A stretch of 34,417 bases of DNA from an uncultured Prevotella sp. (GCA_945875635.1 CAMCLD010000022.1:1-34417), one strand, 5' to 3'; shown: positions 8,000 through 16,964, counted from the stretch's first letter. Numbers and translations are program-made. Notes: generated from the sequence alone by a model not told the origin.

Positions 8000-9892
8000 A
8001 TGAAGAAATGGACCATTGAGGACTCTAAGGAGCTATACAACATCACAGGATGGGGTACTTCCTACTTTGGAATCAACAACAAAGGAGATGTCTATGTCAC
8101 ACCTTGCAAGGACAACACAGAGATTGACCTGAGGGATGTCATGGACGAGCTTGCCCTTCGCGATGTGACACCTCCGGTGCTGCTCCGTTTCCCCGACATC
8201 CTCGACAACAGAATCGAAAAGACTGCCAGCTGCTTCCAGAAAGCATCTGAAGAGTACAACTACAAGGCTGAGAACTTTATCATCTATCCCATAAAGGTAA
8301 ACCAGATGCAGCCTGTCGTGGAGGAAATCATCTCACACGGAAGGAAATTCAACCTTGGTCTTGAAGCTGGTTCCAAACCAGAACTACACGCTGTCATAGC
8401 CGTTCAGTGCCAGACCGACTCACTCATCATCTGCAATGGCTACAAGGACCAAAGCTACATAGAACTGGCTCTGCTCGCACAGAAGATGGGGAAGAGAATC
8501 TTCATCGTAATAGAAAAGCTCAACGAACTTGACATAATAGCCAAAGCAGCCAAGAAACTCAACGTGAAGCCCAACCTTGGCATAAGGATAAAGCTTGCGT
8601 CAAGCGGCTCCGGAAAATGGGAGGAGAGCGGAGGCGATGCCAGCAAGTTCGGACTCACCAGCGCAGAACTCTTGGAAGCTCTGACTATCCTCAACGAAAA
8701 GGGTATGCACGACTGCCTGAAACTGATACATTTCCATATTGGAAGCCAGATTACAAAAATCAGGCGCATACAGACTGCATTGCGCGAAGCGGCACAGTTC
8801 TACATCAACCTCCACAAGATGGGTTACAACATTGAGTTTGTCGATTGCGGAGGTGGACTCGGCGTGGATTATGACGGCACAAGGAGCCCCAGCAGCGAGA
8901 GTTCAGTCAACTATTCCCTACAGGAATACGTCAACGACTGTATCTATACTTTCGTGGATGCAGCCGACAAGAACTCCATACCTCATCCAAACCTTATCAC
9001 AGAAAGCGGAAGGTCGCTCACTGCCCACCACTCCATCCTCGTTATCGACGTGTTGGAGACTGCTTCACTGCCAGAGATGCAGGAGGAGTTCGAACCAAAG
9101 GACAATGACCATCAGTTGGTAAAGGACTTGTATGAGATTTGGGACAACATAAATCCACGCACGATGCTTGAGGACTGGCATGATGCGGAGCAGATAAGGG
9201 AAGAGGCTCTTGAACTCTTCTCACATGGAATGGTGGACCTCAAGACACGTGCTGAGATAGAACGTATGTATTGGAGTGTGTGCCATGAGGTTAACAGCCT
9301 TACCAAGTCCCTGAAACATGTTCCGGAAGAATTGAAGGGTCTTGACAAACTGCTTGCCGATAAATATTTCTGCAATTTCTCCCTGTTCCAGTCGCTTCCA
9401 GACAGTTGGGCTATTGACCAGCTCTTCCCCATCGTGCCTATACAGAGACTTGGAGAGCGTCCCACCCGCAATGCCACATTGCAGGACATCACATGCGACA
9501 GCGATGGAAAGATAGCAAACTTTGTCACTAACAGGCACATTTCACATGTGCTGCCCATACACAACCTGAGACGAAACGAACCATACTATCTTGGTGTCTT
9601 TCTCATAGGAGCATATCAGGAAATTCTGGGCGACATGCACAATCTGTTTGGAGACACTAACGCTGTTCATATCTCAGTCAAGGACGGCAACTACCATATT
9701 GACCAGATATTCGACGGAGAGACAGTGGAGGAAGTCCTCGACTACGTACAGTATAACCCCAAGAAACTGGTACGCCAGCTTGAGATATGGGTAACGAAAA
9801 GCGTCAAGCAAGGAAAGATTTCACTCGAAGAAGGCAAGGAGTTCCTCAGCAACTACCGCTCAGGACTCTATGGATATACCTATTTAGAGTAA
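8000..9892 (+). CDS. speA: Biosynthetic arginine decarboxylase
   Basis: 630 residues, as in the SpeA family. The pyridoxal-phosphate lysine is in 'YPIKVNQMQPVVEEI' (Lys99) on a fold-III (alanine-racemase-like) barrel. The conserved 'HIGSQI' and 'DCGGGLGVDYDG' segments bind cofactor and substrate, and 'ITESGRSLTAHHS' lies in the C-terminal half. It decarboxylates arginine to agmatine, the first step of polyamine (putrescine/spermidine) synthesis by the agmatine route. The start matches the typical 'MKKWTIEDSKELYNI' N-terminus of Bacteroidales SpeA. The gene ends at a long perfect hairpin shared with the converging metG. Confidence 0.97.
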   Translation: MKKWTIEDSKELYNITGWGTSYFGINNKGDVYVTPCKDNTEIDLRDVMDELALRDVTPPVLLRFPDILDNRIEKTASCFQKASEEYNYKAENFIIYPIKVNQMQPVVEEIISHGRKFNLGLEAGSKPELHAVIAVQCQTDSLIICNGYKDQSYIELALLAQKMGKRIFIVIEKLNELDIIAKAAKKLNVKPNLGIRIKLASSGSGKWEESGGDASKFGLTSAELLEALTILNEKGMHDCLKLIHFHIGSQITKIRRIQTALREAAQFYINLHKMGYNIEFVDCGGGLGVDYDGTRSPSSESSVNYSLQEYVNDCIYTFVDAADKNSIPHPNLITESGRSLTAHHSILVIDVLETASLPEMQEEFEPKDNDHQLVKDLYEIWDNINPRTMLEDWHDAEQIREEALELFSHGMVDLKTRAEIERMYWSVCHEVNSLTKSLKHVPEELKGLDKLLADKYFCNFSLFQSLPDSWAIDQLFPIVPIQRLGERPTRNATLQDITCDSDGKIANFVTNRHISHVLPIHNLRRNEPYYLGVFLIGAYQEILGDMHNLFGDTNAVHISVKDGNYHIDQIFDGETVEEVLDYVQYNPKKLVRQLEIWVTKSVKQGKISLEEGKEFLSNYRSGLYGYTYLE

Positions 9893-9899
9893 AATTCTA

Positions 9900-9945
9900 A
9901 AAAAGATTGAAGGTTGAAAATTGAATTTCAACCTTCAATCTTTTT
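9900..9945. terminator. Bidirectional terminator between speA and metG
   Basis: A perfect 20-bp inverted repeat (9900-9919 with 9926-9945) around the loop ATTGAA, with A-runs on one side and T-runs on the other, so it works for both converging genes. Confidence 0.92.
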
Positions 9946-10008
9946 AACCCCTTAAACCTTTAAACTCTTATAACCTCCCTTTTGGAGGAGGAGGGGTATT
10001 TAGGGCTC

Positions 10009-12075
10009 CTATCCCACTTGACTTCCCGGTTTAACCTTGTCCAGTGTGGTGGTAACGGCAAGCGACCCATCGCTGTTGACAGCCGACAGTATCATGCCCT
10101 GACTCTCTATGCCCATCATCTTGCGAGGTGGGAAGTTGGCAATGAAGAGCACATCCTTGCCTATGAGGTCTTGCGGTTCATAATACGCTGCTATGCCACT
10201 GAGAATGGTTCGGTCGGTACCACTGCCATCATCAATGGTAAACTGAAGCAGCTTCTTCGACTTTTTCACCTTCTGGCAGTCTTTGACATGTCCCACGCGG
10301 ATATCCAGTTTCTCAAAATCATCAAAGCTCACGGCATCCTTCACAGGCTCAGCCTTGTATTGAGCCTCCTCATTTGCCTTCTTTGTAGCCTCCAGCTTGT
10401 CAAGTTGCCTTTGTATCAACTCGTCGTCGAGTTTCTCGAAAAGCAGTTCCGGCTCAGCCAACTGGTGTCCAGGCTTCAGCAAGTCGGTATTGCCAAGGTT
10501 GCCCCACTCGCATCCGTCCATCTTTATCAACTCTCTCAGCTTTCGTGACGAGAAAGGCAGGAATGGCTCAAAGGCTATGGCAAGGTTAGCCACAAGCTGG
10601 AGCGAGATATAAAGGATTGTCTCCACGCGTTTCGGGTCTGTCTTCCATACCTTCCATGGCTCACACTCCGCTATATACCTGTTGCCTATGCGTGCAAGGT
10701 TCATTGCCTCTTTCTGCGCATCGCGGAACTTGAATGCGTCAAGCAGTTCCTCAACTTTACTCTTTACATTCTTGAACTCCTCAAGAGTGGCACGGTCAAC
10801 ATCGAGCAGAGTGCCACACTCCGGCACTACTCCGTCCCAGTATTTCTTTGTAAGCTGCAATGCACGATTCACAAAGTTTCCATATACAGCCACCAGTTCG
10901 TTGTTGTTGCGGTCCTGGAAATCCTTCCATGTGAAATTATTGTCCTTTGTCTCTGGTGCATTGGCAGTGAGCACATACCTGAGCACATCCTGTTTTCCCG
11001 GCATATCTACAAGATACTCATGCAGCCACACTGCCCAGTTGCGCGATGTCGATATCTTGTCGTCCTCAAGGTTCAGGAACTCATTTGCCGGCACGTTGTC
11101 AGGCATAATGTAGTCTCCATGTGCCTTCATCATCACAGGGAAGATGATGCAGTGGAACACGATGTTGTCCTTTCCTATGAAATGTATGAGACGCGTGTCC
11201 TTGTCCTGCCACCACTTCTGCCATGTACCCCATTTCTCAGGTTCCTTGTCACATAGCTCCTTGGTATTTGAGACATAGCCAATGGGAGCGTCAAACCACA
11301 CATAGAGCACCTTTCCTTCTGCTCCCTCCACGGGAACGGGAATGCCCCAGTCGAGGTCGCGGGTCATGGCTCTTGGCTGCAAGTCCATGTCAAGCCACGA
11401 CTTGCACTGTCCATAAACGTTCACGCGCCACTCCTTGTGTTCCTCCAGTATCCATTTCTTCAGCCAGTCCTGATACTTTCCAAGTGGCAGATACCAGTTC
11501 TTCGTTGGTCTTTTAACAAGACCATGACCGGGATTGTTCTTGTTTGTTGGGTTTATAAGTTCATCAGGTGAAAGGGTGGCACCACATTTCTCACACTGGT
11601 CGCCATAGGCTCCCTCTGCGCCACAACGAGGACATGTGCCTACGATGTTGCGGTCGGTAAGGAACTCACCTGTCTCCTCGTCGCAGTATTGCTCCTCAAC
11701 ATGCTCCTCCAGTTCACCCTTGTCGTAAAGTGTGCGGAAGAAGTCGGATGCAAACTTATGGTGGATGTCAGATGTAGTACGACTATATATGTCGAAAGAG
11801 ATGCCGAATTCCTTGAACGACTTCTTTATCATCTCATGATAGCGGTCAACGACCTCCTGCACCGTTATTCCCTCTTTCCTTGCACGTATGGTAACAGGCA
11901 CACCATGCTCGTCGGAACCACCTATGAATATCACATCCTGCTTCTTCAGTCTCAGATATCTCACATATATGTCTGCCGGCACATATACTCCTGCCAGGTG
12001 TCCTATATGGATACCACCGTTAGCATACGGCAGGGCTGCCGTCACTGTAGTGCGTTTAAAATTCTTATTCTCCAT
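10009..12075 (-). CDS. metG: Methionyl-tRNA synthetase
   Basis: 688 residues. The class I signature HIGH is at 23-26 in '[11 protein letters not shown]'. A zinc knuckle (CPRC and CEKC) interrupts the Rossmann fold. The KMSKS loop appears as KISTS (around residue 340), the usual variant in this MetG type. The C-terminal part from about residue 580 is an EMAP-II-like tRNA-binding domain ('[17 protein letters not shown]', '[15 protein letters not shown]'), as in dimeric bacterial MetRS. It charges tRNA-Met in the cytoplasm. It lies 112 bases downstream of upp on the same strand and may be partly cotranscribed. The 112-base gap carries an interspersed repeat and no clear -7 box. Confidence 0.98.
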   Translation of the reverse strand: MENKNFKRTTVTAALPYANGGIHIGHLAGVYVPADIYVRYLRLKKQDVIFIGGSDEHGVPVTIRARKEGITVQEVVDRYHEMIKKSFKEFGISFDIYSRTTSDIHHKFASDFFRTLYDKGELEEHVEEQYCDEETGEFLTDRNIVGTCPRCGAEGAYGDQCEKCGATLSPDELINPTNKNNPGHGLVKRPTKNWYLPLGKYQDWLKKWILEEHKEWRVNVYGQCKSWLDMDLQPRAMTRDLDWGIPVPVEGAEGKVLYVWFDAPIGYVSNTKELCDKEPEKWGTWQKWWQDKDTRLIHFIGKDNIVFHCIIFPVMMKAHGDYIMPDNVPANEFLNLEDDKISTSRNWAVWLHEYLVDMPGKQDVLRYVLTANAPETKDNNFTWKDFQDRNNNELVAVYGNFVNRALQLTKKYWDGVVPECGTLLDVDRATLEEFKNVKSKVEELLDAFKFRDAQKEAMNLARIGNRYIAECEPWKVWKTDPKRVETILYISLQLVANLAIAFEPFLPFSSRKLRELIKMDGCEWGNLGNTDLLKPGHQLAEPELLFEKLDDELIQRQLDKLEATKKANEEAQYKAEPVKDAVSFDDFEKLDIRVGHVKDCQKVKKSKKLLQFTIDDGSGTDRTILSGIAAYYEPQDLIGKDVLFIANFPPRKMMGIESQGMILSAVNSDGSLAVTTTLDKVKPGSQVG

Positions 12076-12187
12076 TGTAATATTGAAATATTATAATATT
12101 TTACTTAAGTTTCGCATGTCTCCGATATGCTGTCAGGAGTTTCCTTGAGCGAAGCGAAAAAACAAGTTTACAAGTTAAAACCTAACT

Positions 12188-12844
12188 TCACATCTTTCCT
12201 CCAAAGCAGAGGTCACCGGCATCGCCAAATCCCGGCACTATATACTTATGTTCGTTCAATCCTGGGTCAATGGCACCACACCACACTGTGGTGTCGTCAG
12301 GGAACGACGCCTTAACCTTCTCCAATCCCTCAGGCGTGGCTATGACGCAGGCTATGTGAACACACTTGGGCATACCCTTGGAGAGCATTGCCTTGTAGCC
12401 GAGTTCCATGCTTCCACCCGTGGCAAGCATAGGGTCGGCTATAATCAGTGTCTTGCCGTCAAGGCACGGCGTTGCAAGATACTCAACGTGAATGCCCACC
12501 TCGCTATGGCTCTCGTCTGTGTATTCCCTGTAAGCAGATACGAAAGCGTTTCCAGCATGGTCAAAGACATTCAGGAACCCCTGATGGAAAGGCAAGCCAG
12601 CCCGGAATATGGTGGCAAGCACTATGTCGTCCTGCGGCACTCTCACCTTAGCCTCTCCGAGCGGTGTGGTGACAGTCTTCTCTGCATAGGTGAGTGTCTT
12701 CGATATCTCGAAAGCCTCATATTCACCAATGCGCATGATGTTGTTTCTGAAGAGGAGTCGGTTTTTCTGATAGTCGCTGTCTCTTATTTCAGCAAGGTAC
12801 ATATTGGCGACGCTGTCTGTGTCGCTAAGGTTCACAATCTTCAT
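12188..12844 (-). CDS. upp: Uracil phosphoribosyltransferase
   Basis: 218 residues. The PRPP-binding loop is 'LIIADPMLATGGSM', and the uracil-binding C-terminus has 'WCGAIDPGLNEHKYIVPG' and ends in a 'GFGDAGDLCFGG' segment, both diagnostic for UPRTases. It converts uracil and PRPP to UMP for pyrimidine salvage. The start ATG at 12844 lies about 32 bases below a textbook Bacteroidetes promoter. That promoter region is copied 3 kb away (15890-16011). metG follows on the same strand. Confidence 0.96.
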   Translation of the reverse strand: MKIVNLSDTDSVANMYLAEIRDSDYQKNRLLFRNNIMRIGEYEAFEISKTLTYAEKTVTTPLGEAKVRVPQDDIVLATIFRAGLPFHQGFLNVFDHAGNAFVSAYREYTDESHSEVGIHVEYLATPCLDGKTLIIADPMLATGGSMELGYKAMLSKGMPKCVHIACVIATPEGLEKVKASFPDDTTVWCGAIDPGLNEHKYIVPGFGDAGDLCFGGKM

Positions 12845-12851
12845 ATTCCCG

Positions 12852-12973
12852 TTTTGCGTTATTTCTTTTCGGATGCAAAAATAACAAAAATATCGATACT
12901 ACACAAAGAAATGTCATACGTTTTGATAATCTCCGTCCAAGTTATGCTTGTCTTCTACATGCTGTCGGTCAAC
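12852..12973 (-). repeat. 122-bp direct repeat, copy A (upp promoter region)
   Basis: Matches 15890-16011 over 122 bases with a single difference (T at 12956, G at 15994). This copy holds the upp promoter. The two copies are in the same orientation, 3,038 bp apart, and bracket the HTH-like and kinase genes. Confidence 0.95.
12876..12907 (-). promoter_or_regulatory. upp promoter (TTTG, 20 bp, TATTTTTG)
   Basis: On the minus strand the -33 TTTG (12904-12907) is 20 bp from the -7 TATTTTTG (12876-12883), an exact match to the Bacteroidetes primary-sigma consensus. The leader to the ATG would be about 25-30 bases. Confidence 0.85.
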
Positions 12974-13455
12974 AGCCAATTTTCAAACCATTTCAATACT
13001 CAATCATAATTGATGAAAGGATAAAGGAAAATGCTTTTAATCAATTGTGCAAATAATTGCTTTGCCAGTAAGATTAATAATCTATCAGCCGAAAGGTTAT
13101 TAATCTATCAGTCGAAAGGTTAATAATCTTATCGGCAACGCAAACTATTGCGCCACACATATATAAAGCACGCTGACACTATATATGGTATTTCAATTCA
13201 AGTTTTTTCGCTATGCTCAAGGAAGTCCTTTTCCCTTCTGCCAGTGACCGTTGGTTCGCAAGTTAATACTTTCTCAAAGGAGTGACTTGAACTTGGTATT
13301 CTGACTTGTTTAAAGCAAATCAGTTTACTGATGAAATCTTGTAAATCAAATCAGTTCAACTAACAGAACTTGTAAAGTAAAACAAAGAACTGAATAAAAG
13401 TAGTAAACCTAATTAGTTAATCGCATCCAATTCTGTCAACTAATTTTAGGAATAG
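12974..13455 (+). other. Gene-free repeat region
   Basis: No protein gene seen. It holds a tandem repeat of about 25 bp and an interspersed repeat (13072-13165). Near 13206-13232 is a block reading 'AAGTTTTTTCGCTATGCTC' that recurs inverted in the upp-metG gap (about 12140-12175). AT-rich sequence with many short direct words runs on to 13455. Confidence 0.55.
13072..13165 (+). repeat. Tandem repeat plus interspersed repeat copy
   Basis: A unit of about 25 bp (ATTAATCTATCAG[CT]CGAAAGGTT) is repeated about 2.5 times. It runs into a segment TTAATAATCTTATCG..AACGCAA.CTATTGCG..ACACATAT that recurs at 31146-31190. The CGCAA/TTGCG core is palindromic. Confidence 0.75.
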
Positions 13456-13653
13456 TCAAGGTTTGAATACAATGCCAACTTCGGTGTGGACGTGGTTGTG
13501 GGCAACGTGATGATAAGAATCCCCGATGAGGACATAACGAAGGAGGGACAAGACTTCGTTAACGCCATACCGTCGGATATGGATCCGGACATCGCACTCA
13601 AGGTCTCCTTCATCAAGCCGTCGGCAAAAATAAAGGACTTTGAGAAGATTTAG
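13456..13653 (+). pseudogene. 3' fragment of an unrecognised gene
   Basis: An open frame of about 65 codons runs from just after a TAG (13453-13455) to the TAG at 13651-13653 with no sensible start codon at its head. The peptide is charged and compositionally normal (for example 'GVDVVVGNVMIRIPDEDI' and 'KPSAKIKDFEKI'), and its codon use resembles the core genes rather than the AT-rich flank. It reads like the C-terminal end of a once longer protein cut off by rearrangement at about 13450. I do not recognise the family. It could instead be a short functional gene starting at an internal GTG or ATG. Confidence 0.5.
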
Positions 13654-13690
13654 CATTTTGGATTGTCGCATTCAACCTAACAATAAAAAC

Positions 13691-13748
13691 TATAATTGTC
13701 GCTCCCGCCCTTATGTCGGATTCCGATGCAAGAGCAGGAGCGATTATA
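13691..13748. terminator. Probable hairpin terminator between the fragment and the HTH-like gene
   Basis: TATAAT..CGCTCC (13691-13705, with a 3-base bulge) pairs with GGAGCGATTATA (13737-13748). It lies at the 3' ends of two converging units, just past the stop of the minus-strand HTH-like gene. The pairing is imperfect. Confidence 0.5.
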
Positions 13749-13749
13749 T

Positions 13750-14310
13750 TCAGGATGGCATCTTGAATTCAAACATTACTCCGGATTTCTTGCCACATAC
13801 ATAGGCCACAAGCGGTCGGTCGCCCTGTTTAAGGTTGTCTATATACAGCGGCTCACCCTCTATGATAAGACTGCATTGGAATGTATCGCCAATGTGCATG
13901 CGGGTGTTCTCTGATGCTATGACACGGAACGTCAGGTCGCCCAGATACTCTATATCACACACTCTGTCGGGTTGCCACGTCAGGCGGAGACAATCCCCAC
14001 GTACCAAGGACGATGGGACACTCAGCCGCCTGTTCATTACAGGACTGCTCTGCTGCTCTTTTGCAAGCAAGGAATTCTGTTGATATTCCTCCCAATCATG
14101 ATAGCCTAGAAACTGCGACAAGATATTAAGCGTGTTCAGGCGTGGCTGGACATCCTCGCCGATATATCCCCATAAACGCATCAATGTAGTACGGCTGACA
14201 AGAACGTGCAGTCGCGCATAAATGCGTTCCCTCAGGAACTCGAAGTCCTTGGGGGTCTGCATCCGCCGGTTGAGGGAAGTCTCAATTTCCTTGCATAATT
14301 GCTTTGTCAT
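13750..14310 (-). CDS. Helix-turn-helix-like protein coupled to the kinase gene
   Basis: 186 residues, soluble, no signal peptide. The N-terminal half is helical and resembles a DNA-binding module seen in many Bacteroidales proteins of unknown role ('DFEFLRERIYARLHVLVSRT' then 'TLMRLWGYI' and 'LNILSQFLGYHDWEEY'). The C-terminal half (from about 90) is beta-rich ('GDCLRLTWQPDRVCDIEYLG') and may bind a ligand. Its start lies inside the kinase gene: the two overlap by 29 bases in different frames, so translation is probably coupled and the two products may form a signalling pair. DNA binding and regulation by the kinase are inference. Confidence 0.75.
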   Translation of the reverse strand: MTKQLCKEIETSLNRRMQTPKDFEFLRERIYARLHVLVSRTTLMRLWGYIGEDVQPRLNTLNILSQFLGYHDWEEYQQNSLLAKEQQSSPVMNRRLSVPSSLVRGDCLRLTWQPDRVCDIEYLGDLTFRVIASENTRMHIGDTFQCSLIIEGEPLYIDNLKQGDRPLVAYVCGKKSGVMFEFKMPS

Positions 14311-15580
14311 AAGTCTCTTTCATTTTATCATAACGTTCCCAGAACTCCTTTACCTTGTTTCCCTGGTATATAAGGAGCGTGTTGGTGATTTCCGCCATTT
14401 CGTTTTCTGTGAAATCCTTGCTAATTGTCTTAAGATATTGATTGCAGGTTTCATTATTTATTCTGCCGAAGACATCATTTCTGAAATAGGCGAAATTCTT
14501 CAACGTGTCAAGATGCTGCTTCACTCCGGCTGCGTGCAGGGTTTTGTCAATAATAATTCTGCCATTGGCAATGGCATCGTCTATCCTTTTGCGTTTTGCA
14601 TTCTGGGCTTGCTGCTTTTCTTGCAGCTTTTGATTGGCTATGGTCACTTTTTCCAGACTGTCATTCAATGAAGACTCTGTGCCCTGGATTCTCGCCTGCA
14701 TTCTTTCCTGCATTCCGACCTGGTCCTGTCGGTTGCTGTCCACTTGCCGCGACAACTCCCCAACTCTTACTGATTGGGCATATACCATGATTGCCAACAC
14801 AAGAACCAGTAATATGATGAATGCCCATGCCAATACACTGTTCCGCTTCTCACGCTTCTTGATGGCATCCGTCAAGTCGGATACGTTCTGGTATCTACGT
14901 TCCAATGGCAGCTGGCACCGTTTTGTAATAGCGCCCCATTTCAGATTCATTTGGCTGAAGATGACTCCAAGACTATAGATGTCGTTACGCACATCAGCCA
15001 CAGCCGTCTGCATCTGCTCCGGCGCCATGTATTTGAGCGTGCCTGCGGGCTGTTTCAGGATAGTATGGCTGTCTGTGTCTGCCAGCCCGAAGTCTATCAG
15101 TTTCACGTTGTCGCCATTACTGGTGATGATTATATTCTCCGGTTTCAGGTCGCGGTGAACGATGCCCTTTGAATGGATGTACCCAACAGCCTCCGCCATC
15201 TCCATCGCCACTCTTCTGCGTTCCTTGCGAGGATGGGCAGCCTGCAGCCACTCCTTCAAGGTCTTGCCTTCCACGTATTCCATGACGATGCAGTCGTCAA
15301 TATTGTCAACATGCTCCAGTCCTGCGGCAGCAACCACAAAGGGATGCTGCAACTGCATCAGCAGTTCCAGTTCCTTTCTTAGCCGCTGCTGATATGCCAC
15401 CTCATTGGCAACCTGTCTGTTCAGTCCCTTCAGCAGCCACCATCGTCCATACCGCTTGGCCCGCGCCACAACGTTTGTTTCCGATGTGTTCAGAATCTCC
15501 ACATCGGTAAATACCTGGCTGATACCTTCAAAGGAGTCAACGATATAGCCTGAAGCAGAATTGTCATAATCACTTTGCAT
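14282..15580 (-). CDS. Membrane-anchored Hanks-type Ser/Thr protein kinase
   Basis: 432 residues. Kinase motifs: Lys51 in 'WLLKGL' (beta3), Glu70 (helix C), HRDLKPEN with Asp144 and Asn149, the DFG motif at 163-165, and 'MAPEQM' at 185-190. A clear GxGxxG loop is missing, and the kinase domain is short after the activation loop. A transmembrane helix spans about 249-268, followed by a coiled coil (about 270-345) and a helical tail outside the membrane that could sense a signal. All catalytic residues are present, so it is probably active. A textbook promoter lies immediately upstream. The downstream gene overlaps by 29 bases and is the obvious candidate partner or substrate. Confidence 0.92.
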   Translation of the reverse strand: MQSDYDNSASGYIVDSFEGISQVFTDVEILNTSETNVVARAKRYGRWWLLKGLNRQVANEVAYQQRLRKELELLMQLQHPFVVAAAGLEHVDNIDDCIVMEYVEGKTLKEWLQAAHPRKERRRVAMEMAEAVGYIHSKGIVHRDLKPENIIITSNGDNVKLIDFGLADTDSHTILKQPAGTLKYMAPEQMQTAVADVRNDIYSLGVIFSQMNLKWGAITKRCQLPLERRYQNVSDLTDAIKKREKRNSVLAWAFIILLVLVLAIMVYAQSVRVGELSRQVDSNRQDQVGMQERMQARIQGTESSLNDSLEKVTIANQKLQEKQQAQNAKRKRIDDAIANGRIIIDKTLHAAGVKQHLDTLKNFAYFRNDVFGRINNETCNQYLKTISKDFTENEMAEITNTLLIYQGNKVKEFWERYDKMKETYDKAIMQGN

Positions 15581-15584
15581 ATTG

Positions 15585-15616
15585 CAAAAGTACTAACTTC
15601 TGTGCATAATTACAAA
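15585..15616 (-). promoter_or_regulatory. Kinase promoter (TTTG, 20 bp, TACTTTTG), nearly leaderless
   Basis: On the minus strand TTTG (15613-15616) is 20 bp from TACTTTTG (15585-15592). The -7 box ends only 4 bases before the kinase ATG at 15580, so transcription would begin at or very near the start codon. Confidence 0.75.
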
Positions 15617-15785
15617 GAAATCCCCAAAAGAAATGAAATGGAACAATACGATTCGGCACAAAACCACTAATTTTGCGGAATAATATAAAAAGTCAGCTCA
15701 AAATGAATAATCCACCTTATATATAGATTTCACACAACGTATATAATCATAACCTGAGGGTGTGCCAAAACGCTGCACCCGCCAA
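15617..15785 (-). other. Gap between the kinase promoter and the intron remnant
   Basis: No gene seen. A GC-rich dyad (GGGTG...CACCC, about 15756-15780) sits next to the 3' end of the intron remnant and resembles a terminator stem. Confidence 0.4.
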
Positions 15786-15889
15786 ATCGAGTAGGAGGTA
15801 AACACTAATCATAGGTGTTTATCTCCTATTTTCATGTTTACCGACCTCTCACACCACCGTACATGCGGTTCCGCATACGGCGGTTCCTA
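15786..15889 (-). mobile_element. 3' end of a group II intron (domains V and VI), remnant
   Basis: On the minus strand, about 15849-15886 folds as a domain V hairpin: CCGTA/TACGG lower stem, TG bulge, TGCG/CGCA upper stem and a GAAC loop, flanked by GAACCG...GGTGTGAGAGG as in Bacteroidetes introns. A domain VI-like stem follows (GTAAAC...GTTTAC with an inner ATAGG/CCTAT), then 'CTCCTACTCGAT'. There is no intron-encoded reverse transcriptase and no 5' half; the sequence upstream of domain V is replaced by the 122-bp repeat. Intron identity comes from recalled domain V/VI structure, not a search. Confidence 0.75.
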
Positions 15890-16011
15890 TTTTGCGTTAT
15901 TTCTTTTCGGATGCAAAAATAACAAAAATATCGATACTACACAAAGAAATGTCATACGTTTTGATAATCTCCGTCCAAGTTATGCTTGTCTTCGACATGC
16001 TGTCGGTCAAC
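15890..16011 (-). repeat. 122-bp direct repeat, copy B (displaced upp promoter)
   Basis: A near-identical copy of 12852-12973 (one mismatch), lying exactly between the intron remnant and the IS3-type remnant. It keeps the whole promoter: -33 at 15942-15945 and -7 at 15914-15921, minus strand. Transcription would run into the intron remnant and towards the kinase gene. Confidence 0.95.
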
Positions 16012-16473
16012 TGACTTGAACTAAGAAAACTTGACACATTTTGAGGTCTAAAAAGTAAGGCAATGAAAAGATCATCAAAACGGACAGATCGTGTCAAGTA
16101 TGTTGACCCTGTTACAGGGCTTACAGAGTATCGGTATGTTGAAAAGGTGACATACCGCTATGAAGATGAAGAGAAAGTTCCCATCGTCATCGAGTTTTTA
16201 GCTGGCGAGACCAGTGCTGAGAAAATGGTAGATAAATACCACATTTGCTCGGTGCAAACGCTTTATGCATGGGTAGGAAGGTATGTATCTCAGGAAAGAT
16301 TGCTATCTTTGCAGAACCAAAACCATGAAGAAATGGCAAATAGAAGCAAGGATGACCAGATTAGGGAGTTGAAAGCCGCCTTGAAGCAGGCACAGAAGGA
16401 GGCTGAACTGGAGAAGCTACGTACCAAGGCCTACGACAAGATGATTGATTTGGCAGAGGAACGTTTTCGTTAA
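16012..16473 (+). mobile_element. IS3-family insertion sequence remnant (left part)
   Basis: The sequence changes abruptly at 16012 from the 122-bp repeat to a leader of about 50 bp ending at an orfA-type transposase gene. No orfB catalytic gene (DDE) follows and no right-hand terminal repeat was recognised, so the element is incomplete. Confidence 0.6.
16063..16473 (+). CDS. IS3-family transposase OrfA-like protein, orphan
   Basis: 136 residues. The N-terminal half holds a helix-turn-helix of the IS3/IS911 OrfA type ('VIEFLAGETSAEKMVDKYHI' then 'SVQTLYAWVGRYV'), and the C-terminal half is a leucine-zipper-like coiled coil ('DDQIRELKAALKQAQKEAEL' onward). In intact elements OrfA binds the ends and is fused by frameshifting to OrfB, which carries the DDE catalytic core. 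Here the protein stops at 'LAEERFR' and the next 500 bases hold no OrfB. It should not be able to transpose alone. It may still bind related element ends elsewhere. Confidence 0.75.
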   Translation: MKRSSKRTDRVKYVDPVTGLTEYRYVEKVTYRYEDEEKVPIVIEFLAGETSAEKMVDKYHICSVQTLYAWVGRYVSQERLLSLQNQNHEEMANRSKDDQIRELKAALKQAQKEAELEKLRTKAYDKMIDLAEERFR

Positions 16474-16899
16474 GCCAGATGAGCAGAGCCAAACTTGTTT
16501 GAGCTCTACCATGGCGAGAAAAGGTGCATGAATATGAACTGTTTTTCGCAGATATTTGCTAACTTTGCACTGAGGACGAAGCCAAGAAGGCAGGTTTTAC
16601 GCCAGAATAAAGGTTGTCAAGTAAGTCCGTTCACTGGGTATGAACAATCTTGGTATTTGTATATCATTTTATATCAGTTATTTACGTGTTAAACGATAGA
16701 AAAGTAATTACGTAGATTCTATAGATTGAGTAAAAAGCGAAGATTTAACACTTTTAACTTCTATTACGGGTAAACTCGGCTTTTAGAATAACAAGTCATT
16801 TACAAGCAAGCCCGTGTAATTATTTGTTCTTGTGATAGTGGAAATTTAAGCAAATAAATGTGTTCCTCCGACTTGAACAATAACAAAAATCAAAAAATT

Positions 16900-16952
16900 G
16901 TTCGGAGAAAATAGCAAAAAGTTCGGAGAAACGGCATTAAGTTCGGAGAAAA
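16900..16952 (+). promoter_or_regulatory. Three GTTCGGAGAAA direct repeats at the operon promoter
   Basis: Exact 11-mers begin at 16900, 16921 and 16941 (spacing 21 and 20 bp, about two helical turns, so all face the same side). The last ends 5 bp before the -7 box and covers the place where a -33 box would lie. This is the arrangement expected for an activator or repressor array. The same 11-mer recurs in the coding sequence at 20535-20590. Confidence 0.75.
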
Positions 16953-16956
16953 GTAA

Positions 16957-16964
16957 TAATTTTG
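16957..16964 (+). promoter_or_regulatory. -7 box (TAATTTTG) of the caspase-sigma-CHAT operon
   Basis: TAATTTTG fits TAnnTTTG. The ATG at 16975 (or 16984) is only 10-19 bases downstream. There is no TTTG at the -33 position; the GTTCGGAGAAA array is there instead. Confidence 0.65.

Noticed and set aside
16495..16692. Frame of 65 codons after the orfA gene, considered as orfB or a small gene
   Set aside because: No DDE motif or family resemblance; amino-acid use is atypical.
16900..16952. CRISPR-like array
   Set aside because: Repeats are 11 bp with 9-10-bp spacers, too short, and there are no cas genes.
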